Shown here: positions 8,314 through 17,800 of the stretch, one piece after another | Layout of the letters: every line of letters starts with the position of its first letter | How positions within the stretch are numbered: the stretch's first letter is position 1 | NCBI RefSeq assembly: GCF_002159645.1 | Contig: NZ_NFJB01000018.1 | Coordinates: forward strand, 18,964 to 82,963 | Direction of reading: 5' to 3' | Source: Parabacteroides sp. An277 | Lineage (GTDB): Bacteria > Bacteroidota > Bacteroidia > Bacteroidales > Tannerellaceae | Length of the DNA stretch: 64,000 nucleotides | Translations under genes and position numbers: made by a program | Notes under the pieces: model-generated | Database searches by the model: none | What the model was told of the DNA's origin: nothing | Seen by the model: only the letters and a program-made list of their open reading frames with translations

Positions 8314-11016
8314 ATGAGACCAGAAGATATAGAAGACGAAAATAGCCTATTGCCGCACGACGACAGGCCACAGGATGAACAACCCGTGGATGAGGGGGTG
8401 CATTCGGAATATAAAGTGCCTGAACGCGGGGCGGATCGCATCACGCATCACCTTTCGGGCATGTACCAAAGTTGGTTTTTGGATTATGCTTCGTATGTGA
8501 TTTTGGAGCGTGCCGTGCCTCATATTAACGATGGACTGAAGCCCGTCCAACGGCGCATCTTGCATTCGATGAAACGACTCGACGATGGACGCTATAATAA
8601 AGTGGCGAACATCGTGGGGCATACGATGCAATTCCACCCGCACGGCGATGCCTCCATTGGCGATGCCTTGGTGCAATTGGGGCAAAAAGACTTGCTCATT
8701 GATTGCCAAGGAAACTGGGGAAACATCCTGACGGGCGACGGGGCGGCGGCTCCTCGTTACATCGAGGCGCGCTTGTCGAAGTTTGCCCTCGAAACGGTAT
8801 TCAACCCGAAGACCACCCTTTGGCAAGCTTCTTACGACGGAAGGAACCGCGAGCCGGTAACGCTGCCTGTCAAGTTTCCGCTTCTATTGGCGCAAGGCGT
8901 AGAGGGAATTGCGGTCGGTCTCTCTTCGAAGATATTACCGCACAACTTCAACGAGCTTCTTGATGCCTCAATAGCCTATCTTAAAGGCGAACCGTTCCAG
9001 CTCTATCCGGATTTCCAAACGGGCGGATACATTGATGTAAGCAAATACAACGACGGGGAGCGTGGTGGTTCGGTCAAGGTGCGGGCTAAGATTGGGAAAA
9101 TAGATAATAAAACCCTTGTGATATCCGAGATTCCGTATGGGCGAACTACCTCTTCCGTGATAGAATCCATCCTGAAAGCCAATGATAAAGGAAAGATTAA
9201 GATAAAGAAGGTAGATGATAATACGGCTAAGAATGTCGAGATATTGGTGCACCTCGCACCGGGCGTTTCCTCAGACAAGACGATTGACGCGCTCTATGCT
9301 TTTACGGATTGCGAAATCAGCATTTCGCCCAATTGTTGCGTGATAAAAGACGACAAGCCGCACTTCCTGACCGTGAGCGACGTCTTGAAGCATTCCGCCG
9401 ACAACACCCTGGCGCTCCTACGTCGGGAATTGGAGATAGAGAAGGGAGAACAGGAAGAGGCGCTTTTCTTTGCTTCGTTGGAAAAGATATTCATCGAGGA
9501 GCGTATTTATAAAGACAAAGAGTTTGAGCAGGCGGCTTCCATGGACGAGGCGGTGGCTCATATCGACTCTCGTTTGGAACCTTTCAAACCGAAACTGATT
9601 CGAGAGGTAACACGTGACGACATCTTGAAGCTCATGGAAATCAAGATGGGACGTATCTTGAAGTTTAATTCCGAGAAGAGCGACGAGTTCATTCTTCAAA
9701 TCCAAGCTGATATTGCGTGCATCAACAATCATTTGGCGCATATCGTGGATTATACGATTCATTGGTTCGCCATGTTGAAAGAGAAATATGGGAAACGGTA
9801 TCCGCGTCTCACGGAAATCCGTAATTTCGATACGATTGTAGCTACGAAAGTGGCCGAAGCCAACGAGAAGCTATACATCAACCGTACGGAAGGTTTTATT
9901 GGTACAGGCTTAAAGAAGGACGAGTTCATTTGCAATTGTTCGGATATCGACGATGTAATTATTTTTTATCGTTCGGGTATTTATAAAATCGTCAAAGTAT
10001 CAGAAAAGATGTTCGTGGGAAAAGATATTTTGTATGTGAATGTCTTTAAGCGGAATGATAGCCGTACTATTTACAATGTCGTATATCGTGATGGAAAGCT
10101 GGGGCCGAATTATATCAAACGCTTTGCCATTACTTCCATTAGCCGTGATAAAGATTATAACCTGACGAAAGGTACGCCCGATTCGCGTGTGCTTTATTTC
10201 AGCGTCAATCCGAATGGCGAGGCAGAGACGATTAAAGTGATCCTCAAACCGAAGCCTCGTCAGAAACTTTTGGTTTTCGAGAAGGATTTCAGCCAAATTG
10301 CCATCAAAGGGCGTGGGTCAATTGGGAATCTGTTGACAAAGGCGGATATTCATAAGGTCTCTTTGAAGCAACGCGGAAGTTCGACGCTCGGAGGACGCAT
10401 GGTGTGGTTTGATCGGGATGTGCTTCGTCTTAATTATGAAGGAAGAGGCGAGGAGTTGGGCGAATTCCAAAGCGAAGACTTAATTCTGGTAGTGCGGCAA
10501 AATGGTGAATTTTATACTACGAATTTCGATTTGAGTAACCATTATGAGAACGATATCCTCGTCATCGAGAAATTTAATCCGCATAAAGTCTGGACCGCGG
10601 CCCTCTATGATGCCGACCAGAAATATCCTTATTTAAAGCGGTTTCTTTTGGAAGCAGGGAACCGGAAGAATTTTCTCGGCGATAATCCCAAGAGTTCGCT
10701 TTATCTTTTGACAGATGAGGTGTATCCGCGTATCGAGGTTGTCTTTGGTGGAGCCGATGCATTTCGCGAACCGCTTATCGTAGAGGCGGAAGAGTTTATT
10801 GGCGTGAAAGGTTTCAAGGCAAAAGGGAAAAGGCTGACTACATACCAAGTTGATACAATCAATGAATTGGAACCTACGCGTTTCCCTGAAGAAGAACAGG
10901 TGCCTGAAACGGAGGCTCCTGAGGAATTGGAAGAGGCTATGCCGGACGAACCGGACGAGAATCCGGAAGACCTCCGCGATGAAATTGTAGGACAAATGAA
11001 GCTTTTTGATAATTGA
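8314..11016 (+). CDS. parC: DNA topoisomerase IV subunit A (GyrA/ParC family)
   Basis: This is the DNA-cleaving subunit of a type IIA topoisomerase; with ParE it decatenates daughter chromosomes. From the ATG at 8314 the protein has 900 residues. The breakage-reunion domain starts near LERAVPHINDGLKPVQRRIL (64-83), with the quinolone-region sequence HPHGDASIGDALV at 108-120 and catalytic Tyr149 after Arg148 in GAAAPRYIEARLS. A C-terminal pinwheel-like part includes GRGSIGNLLTKADIHKVSL. The acidic tail and the lack of a clear GyrA box favour ParC over GyrA. Its stop overlaps the next ATG. Confidence 0.88.
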   Translation: MRPEDIEDENSLLPHDDRPQDEQPVDEGVHSEYKVPERGADRITHHLSGMYQSWFLDYASYVILERAVPHINDGLKPVQRRILHSMKRLDDGRYNKVANIVGHTMQFHPHGDASIGDALVQLGQKDLLIDCQGNWGNILTGDGAAAPRYIEARLSKFALETVFNPKTTLWQASYDGRNREPVTLPVKFPLLLAQGVEGIAVGLSSKILPHNFNELLDASIAYLKGEPFQLYPDFQTGGYIDVSKYNDGERGGSVKVRAKIGKIDNKTLVISEIPYGRTTSSVIESILKANDKGKIKIKKVDDNTAKNVEILVHLAPGVSSDKTIDALYAFTDCEISISPNCCVIKDDKPHFLTVSDVLKHSADNTLALLRRELEIEKGEQEEALFFASLEKIFIEERIYKDKEFEQAASMDEAVAHIDSRLEPFKPKLIREVTRDDILKLMEIKMGRILKFNSEKSDEFILQIQADIACINNHLAHIVDYTIHWFAMLKEKYGKRYPRLTEIRNFDTIVATKVAEANEKLYINRTEGFIGTGLKKDEFICNCSDIDDVIIFYRSGIYKIVKVSEKMFVGKDILYVNVFKRNDSRTIYNVVYRDGKLGPNYIKRFAITSISRDKDYNLTKGTPDSRVLYFSVNPNGEAETIKVILKPKPRQKLLVFEKDFSQIAIKGRGSIGNLLTKADIHKVSLKQRGSSTLGGRMVWFDRDVLRLNYEGRGEELGEFQSEDLILVVRQNGEFYTTNFDLSNHYENDILVIEKFNPHKVWTAALYDADQKYPYLKRFLLEAGNRKNFLGDNPKSSLYLLTDEVYPRIEVVFGGADAFREPLIVEAEEFIGVKGFKAKGKRLTTYQVDTINELEPTRFPEEEQVPETEAPEELEEAMPDEPDENPEDLRDEIVGQMKLFDN

Positions 11017-11867
11017 TGCGCTTTTTGTTTCTCATCGGGTTCTTTTGCTTGGCCATCTGTTCGTTGCAAGCTCAGGAGGATGAAGTGCCGGCTTCGGTGA
11101 ATGCTGCTACACTTATCGGAGTAGGGGGGTATGATTTGATGGACACCTATCTAACGCCGGGTAGCCGTATTCCGTATAGAGGGTGGGGAATACGTATCTT
11201 AGACGAACGGATGAAGCTTACCCGTCTGTTGTCAGGACGTATTTCGCGCCAACAAATCGTGAGTGCCGACTTTTCCGTGACTCAGAATGGCGCGGGGACT
11301 GCACGGGCGCTGAGTGGTTTTCTTGATTATACCTTGGGGTATCATTATCGTTTCGAACCGTTGCCCGACTTGCGTCTTCTGGCGGGTGCTTCGGCTCATG
11401 CGATGGTGGGTTTTGTGTATGGCACGCGCTCCAGCAACAATCCGGCTTCAGCTAAGGCGGATGTGGACGTGAATGTCTCGGCGATGGCTCTTTATCACTT
11501 GAAGATAAAGGGTTACCCGTTTACGTTGCGGTATCAATTGGAGGTGCCTTTTCTGGGTTTCCTTTTTTCTCCACATTATGGGCAATCCTATTACGAGATA
11601 TTCGATCAAGGAAATACGTCAGGCATCATTCGTTTTAGCTCGCTTCATAATAAGCAAGCGATGAAGAACTATCTGACGGTTGATTTTCCCGTGGGCCGTT
11701 TCACTTTCCGGGCAGGTTATTTGAATAGCCTTTATTATTTGGATGTGAACGGCATTCAAAGCCATATTTTTTCGCATTCATTTATGATTGGGATTGTGAA
11801 AGAGTTTATTTCGTTGGGAGGAAAAAAGAAATCGGCTCCCAGCCACCGGAGTGCTTATTATGAATAA
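11016..11867 (+). CDS. DUF3316 family secreted protein
   Basis: A 283-residue protein with a signal peptide (MRFLFLIGFFCLAICSLQAQ) followed by alternating hydrophobic/polar strands ending in an aromatic-rich C-terminus, as expected for an outer-membrane beta-barrel-like fold. I recognise it as DUF3316, a Bacteroidales family of unknown function. Its ATG overlaps the parC stop (ATGA), so translation is probably coupled to parC. No enzyme motif is visible. Confidence 0.75.
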   Translation: MRFLFLIGFFCLAICSLQAQEDEVPASVNAATLIGVGGYDLMDTYLTPGSRIPYRGWGIRILDERMKLTRLLSGRISRQQIVSADFSVTQNGAGTARALSGFLDYTLGYHYRFEPLPDLRLLAGASAHAMVGFVYGTRSSNNPASAKADVDVNVSAMALYHLKIKGYPFTLRYQLEVPFLGFLFSPHYGQSYYEIFDQGNTSGIIRFSSLHNKQAMKNYLTVDFPVGRFTFRAGYLNSLYYLDVNGIQSHIFSHSFMIGIVKEFISLGGKKKSAPSHRSAYYE

Positions 11868-11875
11868 TATAGATA

Positions 11876-12895
11876 ATGAAGAGGATGAAACGGATTGGGT
11901 TGATTATTGGAGGGATGTTGATAAGCGTTTTCTTTTGTGTTTCTTGCCGTGATACGGATGAATATACAACCGATGTGCGGGAGAATTTTGAGACTTTATG
12001 GCGCATCCTCGACGAACACTATTGCTTCTTTGAATATAAAGAGGTGGATTGGGATGAGGTGCACGACCGTTATGCGGCTCAACTGACGGATACGATGAAC
12101 CAATACGCCTTTTTCGACCTCTGTGCCTCTATGCTTGCCGAATTGAAAGATGGGCATACGAACCTCTATTCCAGTTTCGATGTGGCGCGTTATTGGGCAT
12201 GGTACACGGATTATCTGCCTAATTTCTACGAAGAACTGAATAATGCTTATTTGGGGGATGACTATAAAATCGCGGGCGGATTGGAATACAAAACGATGGC
12301 CGATGGGCAAGTTGGATATGTGCGTTATGAGAGTTTCTCGAGCGGCATAGGCGAAAGTAATCTCGATTATATGTTTTATTATTTCCGCGATTGCAAAGGA
12401 TTGATTATTGATATCCGAAACAATGGAGGTGGTTCGCTTACCTATTCCGAGCGTTTCGCCTCTCGTTTTCTGGAAGAAGCTTGTACGGTGGGTTATATCC
12501 AATACAAAACGGGCACAGGGCATTCGGATTTTTCCGAACCTTATCCCATAGAATTACAGCCTTCTGCCTATATCCTTTGGTTGCGTCCCGTAGTGGTGCT
12601 CACGAATCGCCATTGTTATAGTGCGGCCAACGACTTTGTGCAAAAGATGCGCTTGTTCTCTCAGGTGACGATTATGGGCGACCGCACCGGAGGCGGTAGC
12701 GGTTTCCCTTTCACTTCCGAGCTTCCGAACGGCTGGACGGTTCGCTTCTCGGCTTGCCCTATGCTCGACGCGGACGGAAACCTGACCGAGTTTGGCATTG
12801 ATCCCGACGTCCAAGTATCCATTACGTCCGAAGACTTGCTCCGGGGAGTGGATACGATTCTCGAATCAGCCATTACCTTCCTTTTAGAAGAATAG
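11876..12895 (+). CDS. S41 family peptidase, lipoprotein
   Basis: A 339-residue tail-specific-protease relative. The signal sequence ends at Cys24 (FFCVSC), suggesting a lipoprotein. The S41 core appears as DIRNNGGGS at 179-187 and HCYSAANDF with the likely nucleophile Ser249. In place of the usual lysine-containing motif there is GDRTGGGSG at 268-276, so the classical Ser-Lys dyad is not evident. No PDZ domain is recognisable. It follows DUF3316 by eight bases. The final 25 bases of the gene are duplicated at 13083-13107 on the far side of a repeat element, and the current TAG stop includes the first base of that element. Confidence 0.85.
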   Translation: MKRMKRIGLIIGGMLISVFFCVSCRDTDEYTTDVRENFETLWRILDEHYCFFEYKEVDWDEVHDRYAAQLTDTMNQYAFFDLCASMLAELKDGHTNLYSSFDVARYWAWYTDYLPNFYEELNNAYLGDDYKIAGGLEYKTMADGQVGYVRYESFSSGIGESNLDYMFYYFRDCKGLIIDIRNNGGGSLTYSERFASRFLEEACTVGYIQYKTGTGHSDFSEPYPIELQPSAYILWLRPVVVLTNRHCYSAANDFVQKMRLFSQVTIMGDRTGGGSGFPFTSELPNGWTVRFSACPMLDADGNLTEFGIDPDVQVSITSEDLLRGVDTILESAITFLLEE

Positions 12896-13082
12896 AAGGT
12901 GTGTCATAAATAAGAAAATGTGATCTGAAAGTAACTGAAAAGCTCCCCTGCTTTGATAGGGGAGCTCCCCGCAGGGGTGAGGGGTCGTTTCTTATGATGA
13001 GAGATTTAACCCCTCAGTCTCGCTACGCGAGCCAGCTCCCCTAAGGGCAGGGGAGCTTTTCAGATAGCATTTTGACACAGCT
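12895..13082. mobile_element. MITE-like element, copy 1 (non-autonomous, no transposase)
   Basis: This 188-bp non-coding segment has inverted ends, AGGTGTGTCA (12897-12906) and TGACACAGCT (13073-13082). Inside them are larger inverted arms that run from CTGAAAAGCTCCCCTGC to its complement. It is bracketed by a 25-bp direct duplication (12870-12894 and 13083-13107), consistent with insertion at the stop codon of the S41 gene. A related inverted copy lies at 13832-14004. A long duplication is unusual for a MITE, so another copying process is possible. Confidence 0.6.
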
Positions 13083-13107
13083 CCATTACCTTCCTTTTAG
13101 AAGAATA
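13083..13107. repeat. 25-bp direct duplication of the S41 gene 3' end
   Basis: Identical to 12870-12894, which encodes the last residues of the S41 peptidase. In this copy the sequence continues into TAA, presumably the original stop codon before the intervening element arrived. Confidence 0.85.
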
Positions 13108-13138
13108 AATCCCTTCATCTTTTTTCAAAAATCCTCCT

Positions 13139-13390
13139 TACGGCACGGCTCTTTCATTTCAATGGGATACCGCAGGCCTCGCTCCGCTTCGACCCACGGC
13201 TACCTGAAACTTGCGCCTCTTCGAGGCACGATATAGGTAATAAAACAGTCCTCGAATGAGAGCTTCTGTGCATAGCTGCTGGTCGAAGCGGAGCGAGGCC
13301 TGCAGCTACAAGCGTTCCGAAATACGATCTGAAAAGAGGAGCTATAAAAACTATCTGAAAGGGGCTGTGCCGTATACCCATTATGAAACA
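13139..13390. repeat. nested palindromic segment
   Basis: A perfect 23-bp inverted repeat lies at 13172-13194 and 13281-13303. Outside it, imperfect arms match TACGGCAC near 13139 with its complement near 13370. The shared CTATCTGAAA sequence next to the right arm also occurs in the neighbouring MITE-like element, suggesting a decayed relative. No gene is present. Confidence 0.65.
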
Positions 13391-13399
13391 CCTTCTTTC

Positions 13400-13809
13400 A
13401 AAACGCTTCCGGCGGAAAATTAGAACTTTCGACGCCGTCGAAAATGCTTCCGGCGGAAAATTGGGACTTTCGACGCCGTCAAAAATGCTTCCGGCGGAAA
13501 ATTAGAACTTTCGACGCCGTCGAAAATGCTTCCGGCGAAAAATTAGAACTTTCGACGCCGTCGAAAACGCTTCCGGCGAAAAATTGGAACTTTCGACGCC
13601 GTCGAAAATGCTTCCGGCGAAAAATTAGAACTTTCGACGCCGTCGAAAATGCTTCCGGAAGAAAATTGGAACTTTCGACGCCGTCGAAAACGCTTCCGGC
13701 GGAAAATTGGGACTTTCGACGCCGTCGAAAATGCTTCCGGCGAAAAATTAGAACTTTCGACGCCGTCGAAAATGCTTCCGGAAGAAAATTGGAACTTTCG
13801 ACGCTGTCG
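13400..13809. repeat. Array C: ten 41-bp tandem units
   Basis: Ten units start every 41 bases from 13400 to 13769. Each contains GCTTCCGG, a variable ATTAGAAC/ATTGGAAC/ATTGGGAC block and the palindrome TTTCGACGCCGTCGAAA. Variants (GGCGG, GGCGA, GGAAG after CTTCC) are interspersed, which suggests unit-level duplication and exchange. Because 41 is not a multiple of three, open frames across it are artefacts. It lies between the two MITE-like copies. Confidence 0.92.
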
Positions 13810-13831
13810 AAGGAAAGACATTTCGAAAAAA

Positions 13832-14004
13832 CTATTAGAAAAGCTCCCCTGCTTTGATAGGGGAGCTGGCGAAGCGACAGCTGAGACTGAGGGGTTCATA
13901 CACACAAAGAAAACCACCCCTCACCCCTGCGGGGAGCTCCCCTAAGGGCAGGGGAGCTTTTCAGTTACTTTCTGATTACATTTTCTTATTTATGATACAC
14001 CCCT
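13832..14004. mobile_element. MITE-like element, copy 2 (inverted)
   Basis: The right end, from CTTTTCAGTTACTTTCTGAT to GATACACCCC at 14004, is close to the reverse complement of the left end of copy 1. The interior again has AAGCTCCCCTGC arms and ACCCCTCACCCCTGCGG. The left end is degraded. Together the copies form a composite, inverted-repeat-bounded block around array C. Traces of another end (TATTTACGTCACACCCTCT) are seen near 14083-14102. Confidence 0.6.
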
Positions 14005-14105
14005 ACAATCCCTATCTTCACCGGTAGAAAGCAGTACAGGTATTTATCGGTCAGATACCTATCTGAAGAGGGCTGATATTTTTATTTACGTCACACCCTC
14101 TTATC

Positions 14106-14420
14106 AATTCTCAATAGGGTTGGCCTAACGGAAGCGGCGTAAAGCAAATTCCAAGCAGAGCGAAAAGAAATCTCGGTTGTCTGAGCGAAGCGAGTTTCCC
14201 GAGATTTCCGCTCCGCGCTGCGAATTTGTAGCCGCTGAAGTGTAAGCCTTGACTTTTTGGTTCTTTTGGGTCAAGCCAAAAGAACGAAGAAAAACTTGAA
14301 AGGAGAGGTCCTTTTCTTTCCACTCAAAAGGACGAAGGGCCATTTAGGGATTTCATCCTCCAAACCTTGGGGTTTCGTCCCTGAATCCCCTACTTTCGGA
14401 TAAGAACTCGAATTTTTTTC
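14106..14420. repeat. non-coding segment with strong hairpins (dispersed-repeat-like)
   Basis: It contains a perfect hairpin GTTCTTTTGG/CCAAAAGAAC (14260-14269 and 14276-14285) with a six-base loop. A second region near 14344-14392 pairs GGGATT with AATCCC and AAACC with GGTTT. The wording resembles dispersed intergenic repeats I associate with Bacteroidetes genomes. No coding signal is seen. Confidence 0.45.
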
Positions 14421-14430
14421 TTTAAAACTC

Positions 14431-14460
14431 TTGCTATTTCATTTTTCCTCCTTACCTTTG
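14431..14460 (+). promoter_or_regulatory. strong promoter driving the 14467 leader/RNA
   Basis: TTG at 14431-14433 and TACCTTTG at 14453-14460 are separated by 19 bases, a very good Bacteroidetes promoter match. Confidence 0.75.
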
Positions 14461-14466
14461 CATCGA

Positions 14467-14782
14467 TTCCGCATCGGAGAGCGTTCCGACTTAGGGAATC
14501 GGATTGAAATTATGGTAAGCATTTTACGAAGATTATTCCTGAATTGAAAATCGGCAAAATTTTTAAATCAGACGGAATGATGGACAGTAAATGCTTGCGC
14601 TGCGTACGAGTTCGTTAGAAAGTTTCCTGGAATGGAAGCATATCTTATCAATATGTATCATTAAAAAAGGGGAAGCTGTAGATATAATCGTATAGGCGCG
14701 GGCTGTTGTTCTATTATTGTCTGATGGGCGTTTGCCGATGCCTCAATTTAAATAATAGACGACGTAAGCCCGCGCTTTTTTT
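14467..14782 (+). ncRNA. candidate structured RNA or attenuated leader upstream of the 1353-aa protein gene
   Basis: A transcript from the promoter at 14453 would begin near 14467 and stop at the T-run ending 14782, about 316 nt. It has a 5' hairpin GATTCC/GGAATC and a long 3' terminator hairpin. It contains two tiny frames, MVSILRRLFLN (14512-14547) and MMDSKCLRCVRVR (14577-14618). Signatures of RNase P RNA, tmRNA and SRP RNA were looked for and not found. It could be a free-standing RNA or a leader that controls the downstream gene. Confidence 0.5.
14696..14782 (+). terminator. long terminator hairpin with possible antiterminator
   Basis: The arm GCGCGGGCT (14696-14704) pairs with AGCCCGCGC (14767-14775); CTATTATT (14711-14718) pairs with AATAATAG (14752-14759). 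Seven T follow. ACGACG within the 3' arm could instead pair with CGTTGT at about 14805-14810, an alternative fold also possible in the related copy at 983. Confidence 0.7.
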
Positions 14783-14885
14783 ATGTGTGCACGCGAAGCC
14801 GGGGCGTTGTATGAATCTTTCGTAAAACGTAGAATGGAATTTATTATTAATCAACTATTAATTAACAAACTAAATTTAAGGTTTT

Positions 14886-17800
14886 ATGAACAAAAAAGTA
14901 CTTACGCTTTGCGCCGGGCTTGTCTTGGCGGGTAGTGTGAACACTTGGGCTAAGACGGATGTGAATGCAAACGTGACTGCAAATGGGGGTTATGCTATTC
15001 AATCAACATCTGGCAGTTTTAACAAGTTCTTAGCAGACAAGTCTTCTTGGAATCAGACTACAGCGTCTGACTATGATTATCCAAAGGTTTCTCCGTTCTC
15101 TATTGAACGTTCGAATGGAGCAAAGCCTATTTATAAATTGGATAATACGGATGGTCAAACAGATTCTCGCTATTTCCAATTGGTTGTTGGTGAAAATGGC
15201 AATGGAGGTAGCGAAGTTTTGACAATGGTTTGGACTGGTACGGAATATAAATTGCAAGTTGAAAATGTTCAGAATGCAAATATTCCGGGTTATGAAATCC
15301 AGTTAGATCGTACTCTTTGGGAAGTTCGTGCAAAGAAAGATCCTGTATCTACAGTTATCTATTATCAGTTGATCAACAAGGCTTCTAATATGGCTTTGCA
15401 ATTGTCAACAAATGCTGTTGCAAATAGTGAGTTTACCACTTTGGGAGGTGAAACTTATAAAGAAGCAAATTTGACAATTGTAAGTGGACAGACAAACTGG
15501 CGCTGGTCTGATGGTGCTGAAGCTATTAATGAGACAACTCCATTGAGTAACATGTTGCGTGCTGCTTTTTCTGATACTGAAACAGTTTATTTGGTGAAGA
15601 AAAAATCTGGTAACGACTATACATTAGCAGCATTGGTTACTAATAGCAATAACAACCGTACTGTTGAGGCTTCTGCTACATCCGGGTCAGAAATCGAGAA
15701 TGGTTTAACTGAATATTCTGCTATTAAATTTGAAGCTTGGGAAGCCAACCCAATCGTCTTGACTGCCGCTCAGTTGAATTCTGAATTAGGTTATGAAAAC
15801 ATTGCTTCGGAAGGTGAAGGCAAGAAGGATGGCTTTAAATTCTATTTCTATCCAGATGTAGTTGGTCCGAATGCGACTAACGTAATGTTGGGTAGCGAAT
15901 TTACGGCTGTTGCTCCTGTGACTCCGGGTACAAATCGTGTTCCGGGTGATACACCTGATGGTTTCGTTCGTTTCCAAAAGAAAGGAACTAATCAATTCTT
16001 AATGGTCGATACAACTTATTATAATGAGGATGCTCAAGACCGTTATGAATTACAGATGGCTGTACGCGAAATTAATTATCCGCGTTTTGCAGTAGTAGAA
16101 GATGAGAAGACTGTTTCTGATATTGATGCTGCGAAGTCAGACAAATCATTGTATACAGGTGCTTATACATCTGTAACTGAAAAGTATACAGCAAAGTCTT
16201 ATATTCAGATGTTGCGTCAGTCTAACTTCCGTGCTATCTTGTATCCGGCTACTCAAAGTGTTCGTTTGCAAGCTGAAATGATTTACAAGAAAGCTAAGAC
16301 GGATGAACCTTGGTGGAAGCAAGTTGCTGAAGATGAAACAATAAGAGGTGAACAACGTATTTCTGAATATGCATCAGCACCGCTTGGTACGAATCCTTTG
16401 GCAGTAACATCAGGTATTGTAAACGCTGTAGGTTTCTATCCTGCACATACGTATGATGCTACAAATAATCGTCAAGGACATCGGGTACTTACTTATGCTA
16501 CAGCGGTGACAGTATCTCCTTATACCAATAATTATGCCGAGTTTACCAATAGAACAAGCGGTGTAAAAATGATATGGAATGCTATTGGTACATTGGCTGT
16601 GAAAGGTTCTACGGTTTCAGCTGTTGCTTCAGCAGATGCGGAAGATATGCTTGTTAAAGATCCGGCAAATAACAGTAAGAATATCTATTCTCCTGTATTT
16701 GCTACAGCATTCTCTAATGTTGTTAAGTTGGTTACTTTGACGGATACGCATAAAGTGCTGACTGCGGATGAAATGGATATTAATGATAAGGAGTACAACG
16801 GTCTCTTAACCTTCATCACTATCACGGATACGAAACCGGTAACAGATGATTTGGCTAATATCCAGAACGGTTACTACTATATCATCAATGCAAACAAGGT
16901 TCCGACTCAGTTGCGCAAGGCTGGCGATTATCGTATGGAAGACTTGGCAGCTACAAATGCTACCTTCGCTTATTGGAACGCATTGTCTGGCAAGTGGGAT
17001 GTTGCTGTAGCTGGTACGGAAGAGTCTGGTATTCTCGCTTATAACCAGAGCGACTATCAAACCAGAATGGACAGCGAGTCTTGGATGAATGCAGACAAGG
17101 GTAACGTAGTTTATGTAGAAGACAAGGTAGAAGTTCCTTCTGCTCAGTGGTTCATCGAAGGTAACGGTGGTTATTATACAATGTACAACCGTGAGTCTGG
17201 CCGCGTATGGAATACAAGCTACTGGTGGAGAGTTCCGGACAAAGAAAATACATACGTAAACATGGCTACTTATACAGATGGTACAGGTTTGTCTACTTCT
17301 TACCGCGATACAATCCGCATCGAACCGGTTGAAGTAAACGTATTGCGCAACCACAAGTTAGGTTACTTAGACTTAACTGCTGAAGAAGCTGCTGCTGATA
17401 CAAGCGTATATTCATTTGGCTTCAATACGTTGGGCGATGTTGAATTATACCTTGGCCAGGCTGCTGGTACAGATTCGTTACTGCAAGTAGCAGGTTTGGA
17501 AGGCAAGTTCAAATTGGAACGTGTAAACTTCGTAGACAAAGACTTGTATAGCTCGGCTAAGAAAGATACGACTTCTTTGTTCTATGGTATCAATCCGGCT
17601 ATCGACGGTGCTGAGAAAGAATATCAATTGGATCGTGGTTTGTACTACATCTATAAGGATGATGTAAATGCTAACACGGGCGATGCTACAACTGGTGTTC
17701 GTACTCGTGAATATGTTACTTTGGAAGCTGGCAAGTATCGCTTGACTTCTGTTCAGGTTACAATCGACTCGAAGAATGGTTTCTCTACTATTGCTGATCA

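Noticed and set aside
13400..13809. CRISPR array
   Set aside because: The repeats are head-to-tail without unique spacers and no cas genes are present; the same holds for the other arrays.
13444..13945. Arg-rich open frames across array C on both strands
   Set aside because: They are translations of the 41-bp repeat; unit length is not a multiple of three, there is no ribosome-binding site and no family resemblance.
14467..14782. RNase P RNA, tmRNA, SRP RNA or a common riboswitch
   Set aside because: The conserved cores I know (such as GAGGAAAGTCC of RNase P or the GGAAGCAGC of SRP RNA) are absent.
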